Shown piece by piece: positions 6,831 to 15,984 of a stretch of DNA of 64,000 bases (position 1 is the first letter of the stretch; every line of letters begins with the position of its first letter). The DNA lies in NCBI GenBank assembly GCA_963545205.1, contig CAUUHW010000001.1, positions 124,001-188,000 of the forward strand, given 5' to 3'. This DNA comes from CAUTYU01 sp963545205. GTDB taxonomy: Bacteria > Desulfobacterota > Desulfovibrionia > Desulfovibrionales > Desulfomicrobiaceae. Under the pieces are notes generated by a model. The model made no database searches. It worked only from the letters and a program-made list of their open reading frames with translations, and was not told the origin of the DNA. The translations under genes were made by a program, and so were the position numbers.

Positions 6831-9202
6831 GCCTCTTGCACAATGCACGCTCCGGTGTTTAATCGGCAGCGTTCAGCGGAAATTATGCGGGTAAAAAGTT
6901 GTTCGCCAACACCAATGGCTGCCGGCAGGCCGTATTCCGCACAACGAATGGCCATGTGTGAATTGGTTCCGCCATACATGGTTACCAGTCCTGCAATATT
7001 GCGGGTAAAAATCCAGTCAAACCCCGGGTCGGCGTTTTCAATGCACACAATTTTTCCCTGCACCTCCACACTGCATGAGGTATTGGCATGGAGATAACAA
7101 ACTGGTGCTTCTTTATCGCCCTGCCCCACAAAGTTGGGTGTGCTGCGATGCTGGGGCACAATATAGACATCTCTTGATGAACGGATCAGGTAGCCCAGTT
7201 TAAGGCCGCGTCCCAGAGCATGCAGCGCACGGCCTTTTTCCACACATTTTTTGAAATAGGCCGCCGGAGATTGTAAAAGCGCGCAGGTATCCCATTCAAG
7301 AATGTCACGGATATCAAGGTAGGAAATGTCTTCGCGCGAAAGTCCGACAGATTTTCCCCAGCAGGTCAGGGATTCCAGAACATCTGAAATATTACGTGTA
7401 AAAACAAATTTGGAAAATTCCCGTCCGGCAATGGCCGAGCGGGCATAGGTCAAAAGATGCTCTGCTGACGTTTCAAGTCCGGCTTCTGCCAGAAGCTGGT
7501 GTATATCACGGCGTTCTTCTTCGGTAAGGGTAAAACATGCCGCGTCAAGCGGTTTTGATGGAACTTCCTTGCGAACAAACAGGTCATGCCTGTCTGCGTA
7601 GCGTGGAGAGAGAATATCGTAGCTTCCGGGACGCAGATGTCCATAGCGTTGCAGGAAAGTGCTTTGTTCCATAAGGCCGCAACAGGTATTTGCAAAATCA
7701 TGAACCATTTCTCCAGAAATTGTCTGTATGGAATATTTGAAGTCTTGCAAGCGTTCTGCTTGCAGTGCTTTTCTGGCCACGGCAGAACGCAAGAGGGATT
7801 CAGCAATAAAAGCGTGCCGGGCCAGAATGGAAAAAGGAAGGGTGCCAAGGTTACGGCATTCATCAAGCAGATTTTTTACCTGCCCTGGAGTGTTGATTAT
7901 TTCAATGTTGTGCCTGAGAGTCTGACGGTTTTGAAGTTCGTTGCTCATTTTGAGTGCCCAGCGCAGGGAACTGCCTTCTTCTGTTTTCAAACAGGCAAGA
8001 GTAAGGCGGCGCAAGGCTGCCTTGAACTCGTTTTTTTGTGTGGGATTGAGCAGGTTCGGATAGCGGTTATCTAAATGTTTTTCAAAGCAGAAATCAAGTG
8101 CTGTCTGGGCAACCTCAAACTCAACTTTGTCATGAAATTGCGGGTGGTTTTCCAGTCTATTGAGCCATGCTTCCACAAGGAGTTCTCCTGTTGTGCCACT
8201 CAGGCCCGCAGGCAAAAAAGAATTGAAGCTGGCCCGCACGTCAATAAACGGACGACCGCCAATAAGCAGCATCAATTCTGTAGGCGGCATGGAACGGTAG
8301 CCCATACGTTCTCTTGCCTGGCTCCAAATCCTGGAAGTGATGACATTGCGGTACAATGAAGAAGCAAGCTGGCGTGGCGTGATACCAATCATTTCTGCCG
8401 GATTCCAGTCCGGCATGACGCCAAGAATAGTACGGGAGCCAAAAAGCTCCGGCTGGCGGCACATACGGGTATCAACAAAGTCGCTTACAAAGTCGATATT
8501 TTTTTTCACGTGCGCGTCAACATCATGAATCCATTGTTTTTGGGTACATAAAGGACGCACCTGTAGAAGATAGAGCTTCCCCGCCTGGTCCAGACAGAAC
8601 TCTATGTCAAGGGCGTCTGTTTCGCACAGGGTTTCTACCTGTCTTGCCAAACGGATAAAGGAACATAAGCGGGGAGAGCCAAAATCTTTTTCAGCTGTAC
8701 CACGAAAAACATATACTGTTTTGCTGATACTTGAACCGGCGGTAATGGTATCTGTTTTTCCTGATTCATCATCATAATTGACGACATAGTAAGGCGAACC
8801 GTCTGCGAGAACGCGTGTGGTAATAACTCCGCTGACCACGATGTTGCCGATCATTGACTGCACAAGAACCTGATCGTTTTTCTCGGCAACTCTGTAAGAA
8901 TGAATAACATTTTCTATTGCGGTTTTGAGTTCCTGTCTGGAACGGGAAATATTGAGTATGCTGACAAAGGCGCCTGCCGCTGATGTTTCCATGCTGTCTT
9001 CTTTTTGACAGGAACTTCTTACGGCCAGCTTGTTATCAGAAAAAAAATCCAGTACCTTCTCAAGAACCGTGTCTTGAGACTTTTCCCATTCCTCGACGGA
9101 AAACGCGTATGATGCAGGAATGCAGAGTTCACTCTTGTTTGAAAGGGCCAGCAAGGTATCAGCCTTAGAGGTAAAAATCTGGAAGCTGTTAGAGTTTTTC
9201 AT
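6827..9202 (-). CDS. L-glutamine kinase-like PEP-synthase family enzyme (Cj1418-like)
   Basis: A 791-residue protein built like PEP synthase or pyruvate phosphate dikinase. The N-terminal ATP-grasp domain has LAVRSSCQKEDSMETSAAGA, and DALDIEFCLDQAGKLYLLQV closes that domain. The C-terminal swivelling domain has GGTNSHMAIRCAEYGLPAAIG-type sequence with the phosphorylatable His at 749. It lacks the PEP-binding TIM barrel of true PEP synthases. C. jejuni Cj1418 (about 780 aa) has this architecture and phosphorylates the amide nitrogen of L-glutamine with ATP, the first step to methyl phosphoramidate. Three downstream genes match the next three steps in order. The start overlaps the stop of the sulfotransferase-like gene (ATGA). 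Confidence 0.85.
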   Translation of the reverse strand: MKNSNSFQIFTSKADTLLALSNKSELCIPASYAFSVEEWEKSQDTVLEKVLDFFSDNKLAVRSSCQKEDSMETSAAGAFVSILNISRSRQELKTAIENVIHSYRVAEKNDQVLVQSMIGNIVVSGVITTRVLADGSPYYVVNYDDESGKTDTITAGSSISKTVYVFRGTAEKDFGSPRLCSFIRLARQVETLCETDALDIEFCLDQAGKLYLLQVRPLCTQKQWIHDVDAHVKKNIDFVSDFVDTRMCRQPELFGSRTILGVMPDWNPAEMIGITPRQLASSLYRNVITSRIWSQARERMGYRSMPPTELMLLIGGRPFIDVRASFNSFLPAGLSGTTGELLVEAWLNRLENHPQFHDKVEFEVAQTALDFCFEKHLDNRYPNLLNPTQKNEFKAALRRLTLACLKTEEGSSLRWALKMSNELQNRQTLRHNIEIINTPGQVKNLLDECRNLGTLPFSILARHAFIAESLLRSAVARKALQAERLQDFKYSIQTISGEMVHDFANTCCGLMEQSTFLQRYGHLRPGSYDILSPRYADRHDLFVRKEVPSKPLDAACFTLTEEERRDIHQLLAEAGLETSAEHLLTYARSAIAGREFSKFVFTRNISDVLESLTCWGKSVGLSREDISYLDIRDILEWDTCALLQSPAAYFKKCVEKGRALHALGRGLKLGYLIRSSRDVYIVPQHRSTPNFVGQGDKEAPVCYLHANTSCSVEVQGKIVCIENADPGFDWIFTRNIAGLVTMYGGTNSHMAIRCAEYGLPAAIGVGEQLFTRIISAERCRLNTGACIVQEA

Positions 9203-10584
9203 TGCTTGCGGGCAGTGTTTTTTGTTTTTGGGGCAAGGACAAATGAGTCCCCGCGAAATACATTTGTTTTATAGACAACACATAAAAAAGCAACGCGGAC
9301 AAGAAAGAAATAGAAAGGACATACTGCACAAAAAAATAAACGGTCCCAAAAAACACAGTTGCCTGCCTGCTTTCCTTTTCTCAGCCAGGTTAAGGAGGGA
9401 AGTTCGCCTTCAAGAGGACGAAACAGGTCGAGTAGCCAATGCCATTTTGTTTTTCCTGAGGTTGCAAGCAAGGGATAATCGAAACTTGCAAATTCCGGTT
9501 GCAGAAATTTTTCAATAAGCCGGATTTCGTGTTTTTTGAGGCGTTTTTTCCAGCGTTCTGTTACATGGCGATTTGGACCGGCACAGGCTCTGGATTTTTC
9601 TTCGCTTTCATTCTCAAGACGCGTACCTGGACAGTAGTTACTGTTGTAGGCTCCTGTGCCTCGCCAGATTTTTCCAAGGTGTGTGGGTTGAAAAGATTCA
9701 TTCGCATCCCAGTCTTGCAGATAATCTACATTGAGGGATTCGCTTAATTTTCGCATGGAACGGCAAAAATCAAGATTAAGGTCTTCATTTTTTATGGTCA
9801 GAAAAAGTTGAGGATATTCCTCTTTTTTTCGCATAATGGCTTCGTATGTCTGGCGAAAATACATGAGCCAGAAACCAAATATAAAGATTTGCTCCCAATC
9901 AAATTCAAGGCGGGCTATTTTTTGTATTCTGGAGCAGGCATTCCCCCAATGTAAACCGTACATATTCCCCAGTTGGTTAATAAACTGATGATTGCTGGAG
10001 GCAAACCCTGCCCTGGGGTCACGTACAAGATGGATAAGTCTGGCTTCTGGAAAATCTTTGTTTGCAGCATCAAGTATTTTGCCACTGTAGCCGCTGAAAA
10101 AATTTTCATTGCGTAAGGAAATGGAATCAGAAAGCAATATGTAACGGATTTTTGCGGGGTCACGCCCTGTTCCCAGGGCAAAAGCAAAATAGGTCGCCAG
10201 AATCAACTTTTGACGACTGATTGTTTTTTCGGAGCCAATAATCTGGTCAAAAACATCTCGTACAAGATGACGGTCAATATTGGCTTGAGGGTCGGACCCC
10301 ATCTTACGGATCAGAGCTTCCCGATTTTCATTGAGTTCCTGATAGACAAGGGCAAAGTAGCGTTGTTCTGTCCAGTGGGCAACGGCTTCTGTGGACAGAA
10401 TTTTTTCCTGTTCTCCGAATATATGCAGAAAATAGGAATAGGTATAGTGCAACCACGGACAGGAAAGAATCTGTGGGTGTTGATCAAAGATGGAAAGAAA
10501 AAAATTATTTCCAGACCGTCCTGCATGGTCAATAACCAATATAAGGTTTGTATTTTTGCAAAATGATATAAATTGTGAATGCAC
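9199..10584 (-). CDS. Sulfotransferase-like protein, 461 aa; candidate phosphoramidate transferase
   Basis: Residues 17-30 (VIDHAGRSGNNFFL) fit the 5'-phosphosulfate-binding loop of PAPS-dependent sulfotransferases, and RDPRAGFASS at 188-197 fits the 3'-phosphate-binding motif. The C-terminal 60 residues are hydrophobic and Phe/Leu/Val rich, which could anchor the protein in the membrane. The GTG start has GGGAAG upstream, and the gene overlaps the glutamine kinase start by 4 nt. No PAPS-making pair (CysND) is visible here, whereas the operon should make 3'-phospho-CDP-phosphoramidate, a chemical analogue of PAPS. A transfer of phosphoramidate rather than sulfate is therefore plausible; that is inference, and an ordinary glycan sulfotransferase remains the alternative. 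Confidence 0.65.
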   Translation of the reverse strand: MHSQFISFCKNTNLILVIDHAGRSGNNFFLSIFDQHPQILSCPWLHYTYSYFLHIFGEQEKILSTEAVAHWTEQRYFALVYQELNENREALIRKMGSDPQANIDRHLVRDVFDQIIGSEKTISRQKLILATYFAFALGTGRDPAKIRYILLSDSISLRNENFFSGYSGKILDAANKDFPEARLIHLVRDPRAGFASSNHQFINQLGNMYGLHWGNACSRIQKIARLEFDWEQIFIFGFWLMYFRQTYEAIMRKKEEYPQLFLTIKNEDLNLDFCRSMRKLSESLNVDYLQDWDANESFQPTHLGKIWRGTGAYNSNYCPGTRLENESEEKSRACAGPNRHVTERWKKRLKKHEIRLIEKFLQPEFASFDYPLLATSGKTKWHWLLDLFRPLEGELPSLTWLRKGKQAGNCVFWDRLFFCAVCPFYFFLVRVAFLCVVYKTNVFRGDSFVLAPKTKNTARKQ

Positions 10585-10641
10585 TATGCTTCCCTTTTTC
10601 TTTTTTACTTGCAGTGTTAATGCAAATACTATATTTCGTAT

Positions 10642-11445
10642 CTATTTACGAAATGCTAGTGAAGCAAATTGAGTGCATGTAAAGAGGAGCTTCCATTTTT
10701 CTTCTGGAGATATGTTTAATGTATCTGGAAATGTCCTTTCTTTTAAGATAGGGGGGGGGGCTTCGTGGCGGTTAATGTATTCTTGTCGTTCCTCTTTGAA
10801 TTGGTAGCGTGCTAATTTACAGGAGTAGTTAAGAGGATTTTCCCTTATAGGTAGTGGCATAGCCTTATCTCCTGCTGGAAGATCTGTACGGGAGATTAAG
10901 GAAGGTAGCTGTGAAGCGTAGTTGCTGTCGAGGAGCAGGTGTTGCTCGAAGAAGTTTTGTGTGTAGCGATTCAGACTAAAGAAATCAAAGAGTGTATTGG
11001 AATGGGAAACAAGTAAAAAACCTTTAGGGCGAATGATACGTTGCGCCTGAGTGTAAAAAATATCTTCTTCTTCTGGAGAAAAGTAAGCAAGTACATTAAG
11101 GGCAATAATGCCATCAAGGCTGGCATCGGGAATCTTTTTCAGGATTTCAACTCCGCCAATCTGTAATCTGCTGTCTGCTAATATGTAATTTTCTGAGCGC
11201 AATCTTTTTTGCGTTTCCTGGATCATTCGTTCTTCTTTGTCGCAAGCTGTGACCTGTACCCCTGAGTTCAGGAAAAACGGCAGGAATGTTCCTTCTCCGC
11301 AACCAAAATCCAATATATGCATTCCTTCTCGTAAATCAGGAATCATATCAAGGAGTACATTCATTCTGTGCTTATGATATGGATTTTTCATCGCCTTGAC
11401 ATAGGCATCTGTTTTTTCGTGCCAATCAACGTTTCTGGTCTTCAT
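10642..11445 (-). CDS. SAM-dependent methyltransferase with a G10 tract (Cj1419/Cj1420-like position)
   Basis: Motif I is MHILDFGCGEGTFLPFF near residue 43, followed by VTACDKEERMI and the Asp/Gly-rich loop IPDASLDGIIALNVLAYF, a standard class I methyltransferase of 267 residues. It lies just before the sulfotransferase-like and glutamine kinase genes in transcription order, the same relative place as methyltransferases Cj1420/Cj1419 in the C. jejuni methyl phosphoramidate locus. Near the 3' end the coding strand has ten C in a row (10751-10760 as G10 on the plus strand), read here as Ala-Pro-Pro-Pro. A slip by one base would replace the last 30 or so residues, so expression of the full protein may switch on and off. 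Start: AAGGAT before ATG. Confidence 0.78.
   Translation of the reverse strand: MKTRNVDWHEKTDAYVKAMKNPYHKHRMNVLLDMIPDLREGMHILDFGCGEGTFLPFFLNSGVQVTACDKEERMIQETQKRLRSENYILADSRLQIGGVEILKKIPDASLDGIIALNVLAYFSPEEEDIFYTQAQRIIRPKGFLLVSHSNTLFDFFSLNRYTQNFFEQHLLLDSNYASQLPSLISRTDLPAGDKAMPLPIRENPLNYSCKLARYQFKEERQEYINRHEAPPPILKERTFPDTLNISPEEKWKLLFTCTQFASLAFRK
10751..10760. repeat. Homopolymer G10/C10 tract inside a methyltransferase gene
   Basis: Ten consecutive G on the plus strand, C10 in the coding sense, inside the reading frame of the methyltransferase at 10642-11445. G/C tracts of 8-11 in surface-glycan genes are the usual mutable element in Campylobacter phase variation, including its phosphoramidate genes. 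Here the present length keeps the frame open. Nothing in the sequence shows that the length varies. Confidence 0.9.
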
Positions 11446-11523
11446 TTTTTTATCCTTTTTTCGATATTAACAATACGCTGTTCAGTTCTCGTTTTCTGCT
11501 TTCAGCGTGCCAAAAAATTCCGG

Positions 11524-12651
11524 TTATTCTATAAAATCAACACCAACTGTAAATTTGGGTTTCCATTTATTTTTTGAATCTTTGAAAAAGAGTTTTTTAT
11601 TGACATAGTTGTCAACAGTTTCCCAGAATTTTTTTTCTGAAATATCAATTGATTCACAATAAGCATCAATGTATTGCTGGCCACATTTCCCATCGTATTC
11701 TTTTACATACCAGATCGCATCTTCCCTGCTCAGACGGCCTTCCCGAATATCGTAACATGCTTCGTCTGTGGCAAATCCAAACCCAAATTTGAGATATTTT
11801 ATCATTTGATTTGCGATCTCACAATCATCATCAAGTGAAGCAAATCGTCTGTATCTCCCAATGTCATGCAGGTCTTCTGTCATACGTCCTGTCAGCCCTC
11901 TGGCTACGGCAAAGTCAGCATTTCCCACATGTGACCAGTTTTTCATGTAATATTGCAGCCAGATTGCAGTGATAGATTTCTCTTGCATTTCTTTTATATC
12001 AGGAAAACGGTACATATAGAGTTTATGTTTTGGAAATTCTTTTTCTGGCAATTCGTCAAGTGAACTGTTTTGGATAGTGTTGTAGGAAAGTGCGTTAAAT
12101 GCATTTGCCGAAGTGTCTGTATGCAAACAGGTTCCGAGAACAAGAGCAGTATTTTCTCCTTGAATTATGAGTGGAATTTCAAATTTTTCCGCAATACGGC
12201 AACTTGAGACCCAAAGAGCGCGTTCCGAATATATAAAAATATTGCCAAATGACAGGAATGCGTGTCTGGCCAATTTCCGTGCTATATTGGGATCGGGCTG
12301 TATCTTGATTATATCAAATCCCAGCTTGGCCAGATTGTCGATATTGTGTTGTCCCGCCGGTGTCATATTGTCGGGCACGCAATTAACCAGAAGGGGGTTT
12401 AGCCCCAGCTTCTCTTTGGCCGTGACAGCCTGAAAGGTGCTGTCTTTCCCGCCGGATACCCCAATGACACAGTCATAGGCAGATGATTTTTTTTGGGCCT
12501 GTTCCGCAATTTTTTGTAATTCCTGCCATCTGTTTGCCCAATCAATGTTCTTTTTTTCTTCCTCGTAGAGGCAGGCATAGCAGATTTGTTTTTCATTGAA
12601 ATAAAGTCCGGGACGCGTGTCCGGCTGAAGGCATTTTTTACAATAGCGCAT
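11524..12651 (-). CDS. N-acetyl sugar amidotransferase (PseA/WbpG/WbuX family)
   Basis: The protein starts with MRYCKKCLQPDTRPGLYF and continues with CYAC, giving the two CxxC pairs of a zinc-binding finger seen in this family. Residues near 64 (GVSGGKDSTF) form the PP-loop that adenylates the substrate. The length of 375 aa is normal. Members such as PseA and WbpG convert an acetamido group to an acetamidino group on pseudaminic or legionaminic acid, or on LPS sugars, with nitrogen usually supplied by a glutamine amidotransferase (HisH-like). The nonulosonate-type genes downstream fit. No dedicated HisH/HisF partner is seen in this window. The family call is firm, the exact sugar is not known. 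Confidence 0.85.
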   Translation of the reverse strand: MRYCKKCLQPDTRPGLYFNEKQICYACLYEEEKKNIDWANRWQELQKIAEQAQKKSSAYDCVIGVSGGKDSTFQAVTAKEKLGLNPLLVNCVPDNMTPAGQHNIDNLAKLGFDIIKIQPDPNIARKLARHAFLSFGNIFIYSERALWVSSCRIAEKFEIPLIIQGENTALVLGTCLHTDTSANAFNALSYNTIQNSSLDELPEKEFPKHKLYMYRFPDIKEMQEKSITAIWLQYYMKNWSHVGNADFAVARGLTGRMTEDLHDIGRYRRFASLDDDCEIANQMIKYLKFGFGFATDEACYDIREGRLSREDAIWYVKEYDGKCGQQYIDAYCESIDISEKKFWETVDNYVNKKLFFKDSKNKWKPKFTVGVDFIE

Positions 12652-12684
12652 TTCTTTTCTTTCTCCAGGCTGTTGATTGGTTTA

Positions 12685-13584
12685 TTAGGGCTGCCAGGCA
12701 AGAATTGTTTTTGGAAAGAAAGGGTTGTTGCCAAAATAATTCTTTTTCTCGTACACTATATTTATCAAGTCTCCATTCAGTTTTTTAAGTTCTGAATCAA
12801 ACACTATGTTATATTTGTTTATTTCCATGTATTTCGCACAAAGCTGGCCATATAACGTATCTGTATTAAAATTACTGTAGAATGGTTCAAAAAACAAAAC
12901 AATTTTAGGCTGATACCGAAGGATTGCTTTTACTATTTTCTCTATTGGGTGGTGTATGACAGTAAGGACAGAAGTTATTATAATTATAGAGCCTTTCGGG
13001 ATTTTTTTTGTTGTAAGCCGGTCAGAAAACAGATCGCATTCTCCAGTAATAACTTTTGTATTTGTTCTTTCTGCAAGTATGTCTATAATTTTTTGACCAC
13101 TTTGCATTTTTTCTAATGCGTAGATTGGAATCGTCGCAAATTCAGGCATTGACGCCAGAGCCAGCGAAGTTGTTCCAAAACCTGCGCCGAGATCAACAAT
13201 CGCAGGGGCTGGAAGGTACGGCTTGAGACAATCTGCGGTAACGGCATTGTCGATGAAAAAAGCTTCTTTCCAGGAAAACAGCTTAAAGATTCCTTCCACG
13301 GAATAAACGCATTTTTCTTTTCCTTGGGTCAGAACAGGAGGAAGGTCGTGAGGAAACCTTATATTTGTATTTTTTGAAACAATTTCCAGAACAGGCTGAT
13401 ATTTTTCTTTTTCATATTCACGCTCTACATCTTTAGGTGTCCTTTCTCCTCTTTCCCATTTTGAAAGACCTATCATTCGTGAAGGCCAGGGGCTATACTT
13501 TGGAAGATCATTTAAAGACACTTCTTGTGCATTATTTATTATCTTTTGAACTTCAGCGTCATGTTTATTCATACTATTTCCCAT
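12685..13584 (-). CDS. Putative SAM-dependent methyltransferase, 299 aa
   Basis: Residues about 128-140 read PAIVDLGAGFGTTSLAL, a class I SAM-binding motif, followed by PIYALEKMQSGQKII where the acidic residue would bind the ribose. Later segments (KGSIIIITSVLTVIHHPIEK) are compatible with motif IV. The N-terminal 100 residues carry SRMIGLSKWERGERTPKDVE, which has no family assignment that I can give. The first ATG (13584) lacks a good ribosome site; a second at 13572 is also possible. The gene sits 34 bp upstream of the sugar amidotransferase, in the same direction, so it is probably a glycan-modifying enzyme. Specific substrate unknown. Confidence 0.6.
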   Translation of the reverse strand: MGNSMNKHDAEVQKIINNAQEVSLNDLPKYSPWPSRMIGLSKWERGERTPKDVEREYEKEKYQPVLEIVSKNTNIRFPHDLPPVLTQGKEKCVYSVEGIFKLFSWKEAFFIDNAVTADCLKPYLPAPAIVDLGAGFGTTSLALASMPEFATIPIYALEKMQSGQKIIDILAERTNTKVITGECDLFSDRLTTKKIPKGSIIIITSVLTVIHHPIEKIVKAILRYQPKIVLFFEPFYSNFNTDTLYGQLCAKYMEINKYNIVFDSELKKLNGDLINIVYEKKNYFGNNPFFPKTILAWQP

Positions 13585-13739
13585 TTATTGAATCGTTAAT
13601 AGAGCACAGTAAATTCTATTTTCATATTTTTTCAAAGAATTCCACCTCATCATCAAGGTTTTCTTGCCAGCTTTTTGTTATGAACAGGAGATTTTAACCC
13701 ATTATATGTTCTTAACAAAGAATATTCCCTGATTTTTCA

Positions 13740-14637
13740 GAAACATCCAGTCGGTCTATCTCTTCTGCGGACAGGTCCGTAATCTGCCGAATAATATGAG
13801 AAGAGCAGTTTGATGTCTGCCAATTTCTATTCCGGCCGACGGCCTTCTTTCCGTAATTGTTCCGCTATGGTCATAATCAATCCTCCTTGCTCCTCAGACA
13901 TTGAATCAGCAAAAACAGTCTGAATTTTTCGAGGGTTACAGAGTGCAGGCTGCCTCAATTCAGAATATATTTAAGCAGGGTTTCAAAATATTGCAATCCT
14001 GTATCCTGTTGGGATAATTCCTTGAACAGGCAACCAATCTCGGATGGCTTTTCAAGCAGGTTATCAGTATCGGCATATTTAAGGATACGCAGGGAATTTG
14101 GGTCATCACCTCGCCTTTTGTCTCGCTGTCCGTATAGCGGGACAAATCATGGAGCAAATAGTGAAAATCAGGGACACAGGCTGCCAGACTATCTGTTACA
14201 CCTTGAAAACATTCTGTAAAATGCTCCGGCATATTCCATACAGGTTTTCCGTGATAGACAACCAGCGGAATCACGATGGGAAGTTTTGTTGTTTTGTCTG
14301 GCCCAGTTGATTGTTTGATATATAAGTCCCAGATGGAAAGCATATATCGTACTGGCTGTAGGAACATACATTTTTCAGGGAGACTTTTATGCTCGAACAG
14401 AAAATAGACAAATCCAGGGTGCCCGCCAAGCCGAGCCTGATACAACACATCCGAGTAATATTGTTTTATATCCGGCTCAACAAATGAGTCCTTGCAGATG
14501 GTGAGTGAGTCAAGGGCAATTAGTACCCGCATCCCTGATGGCAGGTATTCTTCCAGAAACAAACGGACAAGAGTCACGTTGCTCCAGCTTTTTTTGAAAA
14601 AAAGGTCATGGAGATTTTGTACAGTGTCTTTTTTCAT
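13740..14637 (-). pseudogene. Rpn-family recombination-promoting nuclease (PD-(D/E)XK, transposase_31), decayed
   Basis: The reading starts at an ATG at 14637 with HDLFFKKSWSNVTLVRLFLE, typical of the Rpn/YhgA-like family, followed by SDVLYQARLGGHPGFVYFLF and EHKSLPEK, the conserved nuclease core. Near 14095 the frame shifts: the homologous reading continues in another frame as RILKYADTDNLLEKPSEIG and runs to a stop at 13955. Further downstream, a short frame (ATG 13874 with AGGAGG, MTIAEQLRKEGR) and an unframed IRQITDLSAEEIDRL near 13760-13800 look like the family's variable tail, again broken by stops. This is therefore a degraded gene. Rpn proteins are mobile-like nucleases with internal-start small products; the neighbours are glycan genes, so it is probably an inserted passenger. 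Confidence 0.75.
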
Positions 14638-14694
14638 GCTGGAGAGTTTGTTTTTTTATTCAGTTTATGAATTGTAAAATTATTTATTCCACTG

Positions 14695-15984
14695 TCACCT
14701 GAGTTTATTTCTGTTTTTCCATACTTTTTCAAAGGCTTCTAAAACATCATCAAGGTCTTTTTTTCCCATTCCCGGCAACATAAATTCATGAGTCAAAAGT
14801 TTTTTTGCGTGTAATTCTTCGCATACAGGGCAGAGATTTCCTTTATAATTTTTATCTGAATGGTAAAAAAATGGCCATTTCTCATTTTTAGCTGGTTGGT
14901 TCTGAAAGAGCGGAAGCTTATAGAGAGGCCGGACATAGCCAACCCCCAGCTTGGTTACTTCCTTTTCACGAGGAGTGATATGCGGGAGTTCAAGCCGTAA
15001 CGCTTCCATAAATTGTCGAGCGGAAACATTTGTTGCTTGTTCATCGTATAAACAGGCGTGAACATAGTAAACATGTTTAGCACCAGCGCGGACTTTAGGC
15101 GTGGTCAGGCAGGGGATATGTTGAAGCCCGTTTTCCAGATAGCTCACATTTTGCAGACGTTTTTTGTTGAGTTGTTCCAGTTTGGTCAGCTGACAGCGGG
15201 CAATGGCTGCTTCAAGCTCGGTCATACGAAAATTGTACCCAAGCATATTGCTGAGGTCTGCAACTCCCATGCCTTCAACAACAGCCTCCGCGTGATTACG
15301 AATGAGACGTACACGCTTTGCCAGTTTGTCATCATCAGTTGCCACGATGCCGCCTTCGCCGCAGTGGATATGTTTGTGATAATTCAGGGAAAAGACTCCG
15401 ATATCACCCAAAGTTCCACTTGCTTTTCCATGCAGGGAGCCACCTGGAGCCTGGGCTGCGTCTTCAATCACAAGAAGGCCATGTTGTTTGGCCAAGGCGT
15501 TTATTTGTTTGGCATCATAGGGCTGGCCAAAGAGGTCAACTGCAAGAATTGCTTTTGTGCGGGGGGTAATTTTAGGGGCTACGTCTGCTGGATTCAGACA
15601 AAAACAGTCCGGTTCCACATCAGCAAAGACTGGAGTCGCTCCATAAAAAAGAGGCGCTGTCGCGGAAATACTCATAGACCAGGGGCCGACAATGACCTCG
15701 TCTCCCGGTTTGATACCTGCGGCCCCCAAGGCACAGATGAGCCCTGAAGTCGCAGAGTTGACAGCAATCGCGTGTTTCACCTTGAAATACGCAGCCCATT
15801 CCTTTTCCAGAGCACGTACTTCCTCCCCGCCCATAAAATCTTCGTGCCACGCGCCAAGATATCGGGACAGCACGCCGGAATCAAGCACCCGGCAGGCAGC
15901 TTCCTTTTCTTCTGCACCAATGGTTACATGAGGTGGAAATGGCCGTGTTCTGACAGGTGTTCCTCCGTGCAGGGCCAGTTTCAT
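14695..15984 (-). CDS. DegT/DnrJ/EryC1/StrS-type sugar aminotransferase
   Basis: A PLP-dependent nucleotide-sugar aminotransferase of 429 residues. VIEDAAQAPGG holds the conserved Asp (175) that contacts the pyridine nitrogen, and FSLNYHKHIHCGEGG carries the Schiff-base Lys at 204 with the family's downstream GEGG. Such enzymes place an amino group on a 4-keto or 3-keto deoxysugar during nonulosonate, bacillosamine or perosamine synthesis. It overlaps the stop-start with the cytidylyltransferase gene upstream (ATGA, 4 nt), so they are co-translated. No matching dehydratase (PseB/LegB-type) is found in the window, so the substrate must come from elsewhere. It is longer than PseC or PerA (about 380), with additional C-terminal residues. 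Confidence 0.88.
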   Translation of the reverse strand: MKLALHGGTPVRTRPFPPHVTIGAEEKEAACRVLDSGVLSRYLGAWHEDFMGGEEVRALEKEWAAYFKVKHAIAVNSATSGLICALGAAGIKPGDEVIVGPWSMSISATAPLFYGATPVFADVEPDCFCLNPADVAPKITPRTKAILAVDLFGQPYDAKQINALAKQHGLLVIEDAAQAPGGSLHGKASGTLGDIGVFSLNYHKHIHCGEGGIVATDDDKLAKRVRLIRNHAEAVVEGMGVADLSNMLGYNFRMTELEAAIARCQLTKLEQLNKKRLQNVSYLENGLQHIPCLTTPKVRAGAKHVYYVHACLYDEQATNVSARQFMEALRLELPHITPREKEVTKLGVGYVRPLYKLPLFQNQPAKNEKWPFFYHSDKNYKGNLCPVCEELHAKKLLTHEFMLPGMGKKDLDDVLEAFEKVWKNRNKLR

